Below are positions 5,765 through 11,005 of a DNA stretch of 11,005 nucleotides, piece after piece. The stretch lies in the NCBI GenBank assembly GCA_025997675.1, contig BNUX01000090.1, forward strand, positions 1-11,005. Direction: 5' to 3'. Position numbers and translations under genes: made by a program. This DNA comes from Spirochaetia bacterium. GTDB taxonomy: Bacteria; Spirochaetota; Spirochaetia; Treponematales; Breznakiellaceae. Under the pieces are notes generated by a model. The model saw nothing but the letters and a program-made list of their open reading frames with translations, was not told where the DNA came from and did not search any database. Every line of letters begins with the position of its first letter. Position 1 is the stretch's first letter.

Positions 5765-6859
5765 ATGCGCGTGTACAATTTTTCCCCCGGCCCCTCAGCC
5801 CTGCCCCTGCCTGTCCTTGAACGTGCGGCGGCGGAAATGACCGATACCAATGGCACAGGCCAGTCGGTGATGGAGATGAGCCACCGGTCCAGGGACTTCA
5901 AGCCCATCATCGAAAAGACCGAGGCCCTGCTCCGGGAGTTGATGGGTATCCCCGCCAATTACAGGGTGTTGTTTCTCCAGGGCGGCGCCTCTCTGCAATT
6001 TTCCATGGTCCCCCTTAACCTTGCGGGGGTTGAACCCAAAAGCGCTTCCTTCGTGGAGACCGGCGTCTGGGCAAAGAAGGCCGCCGAGGAAGCGTCCAAG
6101 TATCTTGAGGTGCATACCCGGGGCAGTTCCAAGGACAAGGGCTACACCTACATACCCGCGCCGCTTCCTCCGGAGCCCGGTGACGCCTATTACCACATCA
6201 CCCTCAACAACACTATTGTGGGCACCAGGTGGGCCAGCCTGCCGGACACTAATACTGTGCCATTAGTTGCGGATATCTCAAGCTGCATCCTTTCGGAACC
6301 CCTGGATGTTTCCCGTTTCGGCATCCTCTACGCCGGGGCGCAGAAAAACCTGGGGCCCGCAGGAACCACGGTGGTGATAATCCGGGAGGACCTCATCGGC
6401 CACGCCCCTTCATGGACTCCGGCGATGCTCCGTTACGACATTCACGCGGCGGAGGGCTCCATGTACAACACGCCGCCCTGTTACGGCATCTACATCATCG
6501 GCCTGGTCCTGGAATGGCTCAAGGGATTGGGGGGCGCAGCCGCAATGGGCAAACTGAACCGCGAAAAGGCGGACCTGTTTTACGCCCACCTTGAAAGCTC
6601 AAAGCTGTTCCGCTCCCCGGTGGAAAAATCCAGCCGCAGCCTTATGAACATCCCCTTTGTCAGTACCCTCAGCGATGCTGAGCGCCGGGCGGATCTGGAC
6701 ACCCGGTTTGTTAAGGAGGCCGCTGCCAAGGGCTTAGTAAACCTGGCGGGCCACCGGCTGGTGGGGGGAATGCGCGCCAGTATTTACAACGCCATGCCCA
6801 TTGAGGGGGTGAAGGCCCTGATTCAATTTATGGAGCAATTTGAGGTTAGCCATGTTTAG
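5765..6859 (+). CDS. serC: Phosphoserine aminotransferase SerC
   Basis: A cytoplasmic PLP enzyme, 364 aa, full length for the family. It converts 3-phosphohydroxypyruvate and glutamate to phosphoserine and 2-oxoglutarate. The N-terminus VYNFSPGPSALP is the SerC hallmark. Other landmarks are GQSVMEMSHRS (32-42), the phosphate-binding LQGGAS (71-76), NNTIVGTRW (148-156), Asp170 in VADISSCILS (pyridine-nitrogen contact) and the Schiff-base Lys194 in YAGAQKNLGPAG. GMRASIYNA (335-343) supplies a substrate-binding Arg. The ATG at 5765 has GAGGAG (5753-5758) 6 bp upstream. The Rex-like gene ends 23 bp before, and serA begins inside its last codons. Together with serA it gives two of the three steps of serine synthesis; serB is not in the window. 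Confidence 0.96.
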   Translation: MRVYNFSPGPSALPLPVLERAAAEMTDTNGTGQSVMEMSHRSRDFKPIIEKTEALLRELMGIPANYRVLFLQGGASLQFSMVPLNLAGVEPKSASFVETGVWAKKAAEEASKYLEVHTRGSSKDKGYTYIPAPLPPEPGDAYYHITLNNTIVGTRWASLPDTNTVPLVADISSCILSEPLDVSRFGILYAGAQKNLGPAGTTVVIIREDLIGHAPSWTPAMLRYDIHAAEGSMYNTPPCYGIYIIGLVLEWLKGLGGAAAMGKLNREKADLFYAHLESSKLFRSPVEKSSRSLMNIPFVSTLSDAERRADLDTRFVKEAAAKGLVNLAGHRLVGGMRASIYNAMPIEGVKALIQFMEQFEVSHV

Positions 6860-8030
6860 AATACGTACCATGAACAAAATATCCCCTCTGGGCCTGGAAC
6901 TGTTTCCCCGGGACCGGTATGAAGTGGCCAGCGGGATTCCCAACCCCGACGCCATCCTGGTGCGGAGCGCGGACCTCCACAACACGGATATTCCCGAAAC
7001 GGTAATCGCCATAGCCCGGGCCGGCGCCGGGGTGAACAACATCCCGGTATCCCGGTGCAGCGACCGCGGCGTGGTGGTCTTTAACACACCCGGCGGAAAC
7101 GCCAATGCGGTAAAGGAACTGGCGATAGCATCACTGCTGCTATCTTCCCGGAAGATTTTGCCGGGGATCAACTGGAGCGCCACCCTTGCCAACAGCGCCG
7201 ACGAGGTTCCGGAACTGGTAGAGCAGGGGAAGTCCCAGTTTGAGGGGCCTGAGATCCGGGGCAAGACTCTGGGCGTGGTGGGCCTGGGCGCCGTGGGGGT
7301 AATGGTTGCCAACGATGCTATTGCCCTGGGGATGGAAGTTATCGGCTACGACCCCTTCATATCCGTGGACGCCGCCTGGAACCTGTCCCGAGCGGTACAG
7401 CGGGCGGAAACCCTGGAGGGGCTCCTGGCCCGCGCCGACTACGTCACCCTCCACATCCCCCTCAGCGATACTACCAAGGGGCTGCTCAACGCCGAAAAGT
7501 TCCGGCTCATGAAGAAGGGCAGCCGGGTTATTAACCTAGCCCGGGGGGGGCTGGTCAACGAGGGCGACATCATCGCCGCCCTCTTAACAGAAAAACTCGC
7601 CACCTACGTTACGGATTTTCCCACAGCGGAACTCTTGGCCTGCAAGAAGGTTATCTGCATACCCCACCTTGGGGCCTCCACCCCGGAAGCGGAGGACACC
7701 AGCGCGGTTATGGCGGTGCAGCAGCTCATGGATTTCCTGGAATCCGGGGGCATCAAAAATTCGGTGAACTACGCCCGGTGCCGGCTGGATCAACGGGCGC
7801 CCTGGCGGCTCCTGGTGATAAACCGGAACATCCCCAACATGGTGGGGCAGATCACCACCATCCTCGCGGGGATGCACATCAATATTATGGATCTTATCAA
7901 CCACCACCGGGATGAATACGCCTACAATATTATTGATACGGAACAGAAAATCCCCGGCGAGGCATTGACTCAGCTAAAGGCGGTGAACGGCATCATCCGG
8001 GTACGGACCATAGTTAATCCTTCACCCTGA
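6852..8030 (+). CDS. serA: D-3-phosphoglycerate dehydrogenase SerA with ACT domain
   Basis: The NAD-dependent first enzyme of serine synthesis (3-phosphoglycerate to 3-phosphohydroxypyruvate), 392 aa. The substrate domain has RAGAGVNNIP (56-65) and GGNANAVKEL (81-90). The nucleotide domain has GVVGLGAVG (141-149) with Asp167 in GYDPF. Catalytic residues are Arg231 (NLARGGLVNE), probably Glu260 and His272 (PHLGASTPEAED). The C-terminal ACT domain (about 317-390) suggests feedback by serine, as in the short E. coli-type enzyme; there is no long intervening domain. The ATG at 6852 is preferred over the upstream TTG at 6840 because GAGG (6842-6845) lies 6 bp before it. It overlaps serC by 8 bp, so translation is probably coupled. 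Its 3' end overlaps the convergent XRE gene by 17 bp. Confidence 0.95.
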   Translation: MFRIRTMNKISPLGLELFPRDRYEVASGIPNPDAILVRSADLHNTDIPETVIAIARAGAGVNNIPVSRCSDRGVVVFNTPGGNANAVKELAIASLLLSSRKILPGINWSATLANSADEVPELVEQGKSQFEGPEIRGKTLGVVGLGAVGVMVANDAIALGMEVIGYDPFISVDAAWNLSRAVQRAETLEGLLARADYVTLHIPLSDTTKGLLNAEKFRLMKKGSRVINLARGGLVNEGDIIAALLTEKLATYVTDFPTAELLACKKVICIPHLGASTPEAEDTSAVMAVQQLMDFLESGGIKNSVNYARCRLDQRAPWRLLVINRNIPNMVGQITTILAGMHINIMDLINHHRDEYAYNIIDTEQKIPGEALTQLKAVNGIIRVRTIVNPSP

Positions 8031-8343
8031 GTAAAACTTCAATCATCTGGTACACCACATCCTGATACTTGGACGGCAGTTCTTTAAATAACCCAACAAG
8101 TTTGGTAAACTTTTCGTCGGGGTTTTGGGTGAACATTTCACCCTCTCCGGTGGTCAGCCATGTCTCGTTTACCCCGAATTCGGCAATTATGAGTTTGATG
8201 AGGCGTCCGTTCACCTTTCGAATATCGGTCTCGATACCCGCTATGTAACTGCTGGAAAGCGATAAAATGGTGGAGAAATTCCTTTGGGATAAATCCAGGG
8301 CCTCTCGAACCTGTTTTACCCGTTGATTAATCAATTCACCCAT
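8014..8343 (-). CDS. XRE-family HTH regulator, repressor-like
   Basis: A 109-aa DNA-binding protein. Residues 7-65 form a Cro/cI-type helix-turn-helix domain, with LSQRNFSTILSLSSSYIAGIE (18-38) as the core helices and the closing WLTTGEGEMF (62-71) typical of phage-type XRE repressors. A C-terminal helix (about 78-107) probably dimerises. There is no peptidase domain. Upstream of the ATG no SD is visible, but a -10 hexamer (8355-8350) lies 6 bp away, so the mRNA may be leaderless, as for lambda cI from PRM. It diverges from the 60-aa gene across a 117-bp AT-rich gap containing a palindrome, which suggests that it represses that promoter and perhaps its own. It converges on and overlaps serA. 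The target is inferred from position. Confidence 0.88.
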   Translation of the reverse strand: MGELINQRVKQVREALDLSQRNFSTILSLSSSYIAGIETDIRKVNGRLIKLIIAEFGVNETWLTTGEGEMFTQNPDEKFTKLVGLFKELPSKYQDVVYQMIEVLLRVKD

Positions 8344-8349
8344 GATTTC

Positions 8350-8378
8350 AATATAGTAGGGTAAAGATTATTCTACAA
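8350..8378 (-). promoter_or_regulatory. Predicted promoter for the XRE gene, giving a leaderless mRNA
   Basis: On the minus strand TTGTAG (8378-8373) and TATATT (8355-8350) are separated by 17 bp. Six bases separate the -10 from the ATG at 8343, so transcription would start at the start codon. This fits the absence of an SD. The -35 is only a half match. Confidence 0.5.
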
Positions 8379-8397
8379 GCATTCGCAAAATTCATAA

Positions 8398-8426
8398 TTG
8401 ACATGGTTATATAATAATATTATAAT
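8398..8426 (+). promoter_or_regulatory. Perfect-consensus sigma70 promoter before the 60-aa gene
   Basis: TTGACA (8398-8403), a 17-bp spacer and TATAAT (8421-8426) match the sigma70 consensus at every position. Start expected near 8433. Two further TATAAT hexamers occur at 8410-8415 and 8435-8440. Such a strong promoter would usually need repression, which fits the divergent XRE gene. Confidence 0.85.
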
Positions 8427-8427
8427 A
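8410..8427. promoter_or_regulatory. Candidate operator: imperfect 18-bp palindrome over the -10
   Basis: The segment pairs at 8 of 9 positions around its centre (8418/8419), with a perfect core ATAATATTAT (8414-8423), and it overlaps the -10 of the strong promoter. The size and place suit a cI/Cro-type dimer. AT-rich DNA gives such palindromes easily by chance, so this is moderate evidence only. Confidence 0.4.
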
Positions 8428-8460
8428 ATCATAATATAATCACAACAAGGGGGTGGATGC

Positions 8461-8643
8461 ATGATGGAAGATGCCAAAGTAGCACGGTTATGGTCAGATT
8501 TTCATCGTCTTTCTGAAGAGCATAAGCGTTTGATTCTAAAGGTTACCGAAATAATTGCATGCCAGGAAATAGCAGGGGTAGATTCGGGCTCCGGAACGGG
8601 TTCTCACCTACCGGAAACAAATACTTTCCAAGAAAGGAAATAG
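8461..8643 (+). CDS. Small protein, 60 aa, divergent partner of the XRE regulator
   Basis: Unknown function. The SD AAGGGGGTGG (8447-8456) is 4-7 bp before two adjacent ATGs (8461 and 8464); the first is used here. Residues 8-34 form an amphipathic helix pair, ARLWSDFHRLSEEHKRLIL followed by KVTEIIACQE. The rest (about 38-60) is polar and probably disordered. The helical part resembles the C-terminal helix of the XRE protein (KLVGLFKELPSKYQDVVYQM) in spacing of Leu, Phe, Leu and Glu, and this type of segment is common at the C-termini of phage-type repressors. It may bind the repressor and modify it, as an antirepressor or co-regulator. This role is inferred. It is driven by a perfect-consensus promoter. 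It has no HTH of its own and no signal peptide. Confidence 0.7.
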   Translation: MMEDAKVARLWSDFHRLSEEHKRLILKVTEIIACQEIAGVDSGSGTGSHLPETNTFQERK

Positions 8644-8664
8644 TGTTATACTGCGGGTTATGCT

Positions 8665-8694
8665 TTGACACTCGCCCCCGGTATGTGCTACCAT
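8665..8694 (+). promoter_or_regulatory. Predicted promoter of the SDR gene, giving a leaderless mRNA
   Basis: TTGACA (8665-8670), an 18-bp spacer and TACCAT (8689-8694). The -10 ends 7 bp before the ATG at 8702, so the start would coincide with the start codon. No SD is present in the last 20 bases before the gene. Confidence 0.55.
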
Positions 8695-8701
8695 CCCTTC
8701 C

Positions 8702-9706
8702 ATGAATAACGAAATCCATGTTGTAACCGGTGCAAGCGGCCGCATCGGCCTTGCCCTCTGCGCCGAACTCCACGCCCGGGGCTTGTACGTCCGGGCGCTG
8801 TATTACCGGGGTGAGCGGGTTGTCCCCTACCTCAAGCGCTATGCCGACGAGGTAGTATTTGCCGACATCACCAAGCCGGAATCCATCGGCGCAGCCCTTG
8901 AGGGGGCGCGTTATGTTTACCATTTAGCCGGCATCGTTTCTATTGCCAGTAAAATTGACGCGAACATCAGGGCGGTCAATATTGACGGTACCCAAAACGT
9001 TATTGACGCGTGTCTTGCCTGCGGGGTAAAACGGTTGATCTACACCGGCACGATTCATACCCTGCCCTTTTCCGACAATACCACTGTCCTGCGGGAAATC
9101 CCCCGGTTTGAGCCCGACAAAGTTTCCGGCGCCTACGCGGTAAGCAAGGCGGCGGCTTCCAACCTGGTCCTGGACGCGGTGCATACACGGGGTTTGGATG
9201 CGGTAATCGGTATGCCATCGGGGGTCGTCGGCGGGTTTGAATTGAAGCGTTCCAACTTCGGGCAAATGGTGGTCGATGTCGCCGAGCGCCGCCTGCCGAT
9301 CTATATCACCGGCCGTTACGATTTTGTGGACGTAAAGGATGTGGCGAAGGCCCTGGCGGATCTTGCGGACAAGGGTGTTACCGGTGAGAGCTATATCCTT
9401 TCCGGGAATATCCTTTCGGTAAAGGAACTGGTGGAGACATCCGCCCGGGCCGCCGGGGTAAAGCCGTCGAAACTCTGTCTGCCCCTGGCCTTCGTAAAAC
9501 TGTTTGCCGGTATCGCCGAGACCATTTCCCTTGCCAGGGGACAAACATTAATGTTCACCCCCTACGCCCTAAAAGTTTTGGGTGATAACTGCAACTTCTC
9601 CCACGAAAAAATCACCGCCCTTACAGGTTATGCACCCCGCCCGGTAACTGATGCGTTGAAGGATCAGGTGGAATTTTATTTTGAGGTCTACAAGAAAAAT
9701 GACTAA
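8702..9706 (+). CDS. Extended SDR NAD(P)-dependent epimerase/reductase
   Basis: A 334-aa Rossmann-fold protein of the NAD-dependent epimerase/dehydratase (extended short-chain dehydrogenase) family, nearest in type to dihydroflavonol-4-reductase-like proteins. The cofactor loop TGASGRIG (9-16) is at the N-terminus, and YHLAGIVS (73-80) is the second conserved loop. The active-site pair is Tyr145 and Lys149 (YAVSK). The usual Ser/Thr is probably Thr115 or Thr117 in YTGTIHT, a slight departure from the common YTSS form. FVDVKDVA (208-215) is the typical extended-SDR segment before the C-terminal substrate domain. No signal peptide or membrane segment is evident. There is no SD before the ATG; a promoter sits directly upstream. 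It overlaps the EFR1-type gene by 8 bp. The substrate is unknown. Confidence 0.88.
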   Translation: MNNEIHVVTGASGRIGLALCAELHARGLYVRALYYRGERVVPYLKRYADEVVFADITKPESIGAALEGARYVYHLAGIVSIASKIDANIRAVNIDGTQNVIDACLACGVKRLIYTGTIHTLPFSDNTTVLREIPRFEPDKVSGAYAVSKAAASNLVLDAVHTRGLDAVIGMPSGVVGGFELKRSNFGQMVVDVAERRLPIYITGRYDFVDVKDVAKALADLADKGVTGESYILSGNILSVKELVETSARAAGVKPSKLCLPLAFVKLFAGIAETISLARGQTLMFTPYALKVLGDNCNFSHEKITALTGYAPRPVTDALKDQVEFYFEVYKKND

Positions 9707-10484
9707 GATTTACTACTTTAGCGGTACGGGTAATACCTATTGGTCGGCAAAGAAACTGGTCGAAAGGATCGGCGATGCGGTGATTGTACCGATAAGCCGG
9801 GAAATAAAGCAGCCCGATGTCCGTATCGAAGCGGACGCAGTGGTGTTTATGTTTCCCGCCTACGCCTACGGGATGCCGACGATGGTACGCCGGTTCCTGG
9901 AAAAAGCCGAAATCCACGCGGAGTACCTCGCCGCATTGGTAAGCTACGGCTCTTCCCCGGGCGGCGCACTGGCTGAAGCGCGCAGGGTCCTGGGCCGGAA
10001 AAAACTGATCCTGAACTATGGGGGGCGCATTCCCGCAGTGGAAAATTACATCCCCATCTTCGGCGCACAAAAAAAAGAATTACGGGAAGAGCGGCTCGCC
10101 CTGCAAGAGGGGGCAACCGAACAGGCGGCCGCAGCAATTATATCACGGGCAAGCAACAGGGTCATGATGTTCCGGCCCTTCGCCGGTTTTGTAAGCGCCC
10201 TCTTCCACATCGGCTGCCCCAGGATGGGCCGTCTCTTCCGTGTTACCGCCGATTGTAACGCCTGCGGCTTTTGCGCACAGATTTGCCCCGCCGGAGCGAT
10301 CACCATGACGAAGGAAGGCCCGGTTTTTCAGAACGGCTGTGAGCAATGCCAGGCCTGCCTGAACTTCTGCCCCCAAAAGGCTATCATCTTTGGGCGGCTG
10401 AAGCAGGACACGGAGCGGTATCATCACCCGGAAGTGGCGGCGGGGGAATTGTTCAGTAGCCGTGCGGCCATTTCATTTCCCTGA
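9699..10484 (+). CDS. EFR1-type flavodoxin/2[4Fe-4S] ferredoxin protein
   Basis: A 261-aa electron-transfer protein with two domains. The N-terminal flavodoxin fold carries the FMN phosphate loop SGTGNT (8-13) and the FPAYAYGMP segment (52-60). The C-terminal ferredoxin domain has two complete 4Fe-4S motifs: C186, C189, C192 and C196 (CNACGFCAQICP), and C214, C217, C220 and C224 (CEQCQACLNFCP). This arrangement is known in anaerobes as the EFR1 family; partner and reaction are mostly undefined. The ATG at 9699 is preferred over the TTG at 9681 because the protein then begins MTKIYYFSGTGNT, as flavodoxins do. A GAGG at 9683-9686 is rather far away. It overlaps the SDR stop by 8 bp, so translation is likely coupled, and it could supply or take electrons for the SDR protein. 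Its end overlaps the convergent Cys-rich gene by 12 bp. Confidence 0.9.
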   Translation: MTKIYYFSGTGNTYWSAKKLVERIGDAVIVPISREIKQPDVRIEADAVVFMFPAYAYGMPTMVRRFLEKAEIHAEYLAALVSYGSSPGGALAEARRVLGRKKLILNYGGRIPAVENYIPIFGAQKKELREERLALQEGATEQAAAAIISRASNRVMMFRPFAGFVSALFHIGCPRMGRLFRVTADCNACGFCAQICPAGAITMTKEGPVFQNGCEQCQACLNFCPQKAIIFGRLKQDTERYHHPEVAAGELFSSRAAISFP

Positions 10485-10658
10485 GCAATGCGGGCACCCG
10501 TCTCCTTGACGGCAGGCGCCCTTCACCGGAACTTTCCCGCCGCCGGAACAGCAGGAAGGCCGCCTACTGCGGAAGGTTTTAACGATACGCATCCCCACAA
10601 AGGCCGCCGCCAGGGCTACCACCGCAATAATAATACCGGTTTCTGCCACAGTATTCAT
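10473..10658 (-). CDS. FeoB-associated Cys-rich membrane protein
   Basis: A 61-aa small membrane protein with one transmembrane helix (about 8-26, GIIIAVVALAAAFVG), a basic flank (RIVKTFRSRR) and a cytoplasmic-looking Cys-rich tail (Cys36, 37, 49, 55 and 58). This is the pattern of the FeoB-associated Cys-rich proteins found directly after feoB in many anaerobes; the tail may bind iron or help FeoB, a role not well proven. The ATG at 10658 overlaps the feoB stop as ATGA, and AGGAG lies 8 bp upstream, so the longer in-frame ORF from 10718 is not needed. Confidence 0.88.
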   Translation of the reverse strand: MNTVAETGIIIAVVALAAAFVGMRIVKTFRSRRPSCCSGGGKVPVKGACRQGDGCPHCSGK

Positions 10659-11005
10659 AACAGCGCTCCTAAACCAAAGAGACTCCCAAGCTGGTAGACG
10701 ATGGTGCAGAGAACCCATCCCAGGGCCAGGAGAAACACTACTTCAAAGCCCAGCCACTTCCAGCCGATTTCCGCCCGGATAGTAGCCAGGGCGGCGAAAC
10801 AGGGGGGAATGATCAGGGTGAAGAGCATGAACACAAACGCTGAGAGGGGGTTCATGTCCGGGTCACCCCGTATGGCGTCCCGAAGGCCCTCGCTTTCCTC
10901 GGTTTCTTCCACCCCTACCCGGTAGAGGATTCCCAGGGTGGAAACGATGACTTCCTTGGCGGCAAAGCCCGTCACCGATGCGGCGGCCAGTTTCCACTCA
11001 AAGCC
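10655..11005 (-). CDS. feoB: Ferrous iron transporter FeoB, C-terminal part (cut by window)
   Basis: The last 116 residues of FeoB, an inner-membrane Fe(II) transporter; the G domain and most of the membrane part lie beyond the right edge. The frame is open to position 11005. The segment VTGFAAKEVIVSTLG is a strong FeoB marker in the gate region. A soluble loop (EETEESEGLRDAIRGDPDMN) then precedes a transmembrane helix with PLSAFVFMLFTLIIPPCFAA, whose Cys follows Pro-Pro where FeoB has its conserved PC motif. A final helix covers FEVVFLLALGWVLCTIVYQL. The stop overlaps the start of the Cys-rich partner gene. No feoA is visible in the window. Confidence 0.95.
   Translation of the reverse strand, partial: GFEWKLAAASVTGFAAKEVIVSTLGILYRVGVEETEESEGLRDAIRGDPDMNPLSAFVFMLFTLIIPPCFAALATIRAEIGWKWLGFEVVFLLALGWVLCTIVYQLGSLFGLGALL

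Noticed and set aside
6840..6851. TTG start of serA at 6840
   Set aside because: The GAGG at 6842-6845 is correctly placed for the ATG at 6852 and would lie inside the longer version.

Overview
The window looks like chromosomal DNA from a fairly GC-rich, host-associated spirochete, most likely a termite-gut-type Treponema. This is an inference from the Pmp-like beta-helix lipoprotein, TTG starts backed by strong Shine-Dalgarno (SD) sequences, and the mix of EttA, SerC/SerA, Rex-like, EFR1 ferredoxin and FeoB genes. No rRNA, tRNA, complete IS element or CRISPR array was seen.

Left part (1-1240), accessory. A 44-bp inverted repeat (1-44 and 539-582, one mismatch) encloses a 72-aa orphan gene (240-458) and a possible overlapping small ORF (433-597). 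The right repeat runs into 13 tandem 20-bp units (561-820), each with the perfect palindrome TTTGTACAAA. The left repeat carries the same unit in the opposite direction, so two arrays lie head to head around the small gene. The left one is cut by the window edge. After the array comes a minus-strand remnant (913-1116) of the beta-helix lipoprotein gene, shortened by an internal deletion.

Surface-protein block (1238-3511, minus strand). A TylF/MycF-like methyltransferase gene is followed by a 528-aa lipoprotein with about ten beta-helix repeats, a 12-bp tandem repeat encoding a four-residue motif, and an Asn run.

Core metabolic block (3642-8030, plus strand). EttA (ABC-F translation factor) is followed at 6 bp by a Rex-like NAD(H)-sensor domain that lacks the usual DNA-binding domain, then serC and serA, which overlap by 8 bp. 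EttA responds to ADP/ATP and Rex-type domains to NADH/NAD+, so the cluster may link energy and redox state to the NAD-dependent first step of serine synthesis. This link is inferred.

Regulatory island (8014-8643). An XRE repressor-like gene diverges from a 60-aa protein gene across a very AT-rich gap holding a perfect-consensus sigma70 promoter, an imperfect palindrome over its -10, and an opposing promoter placed so that the repressor mRNA would be leaderless. The small protein resembles the repressor's C-terminal helix.

Right part (8702-11005). An extended SDR reductase/epimerase overlaps an EFR1-type flavodoxin/ferredoxin protein. Convergent to them is the end of feoB (cut by the window) and its small Cys-rich membrane partner, which overlap by 4 bp.
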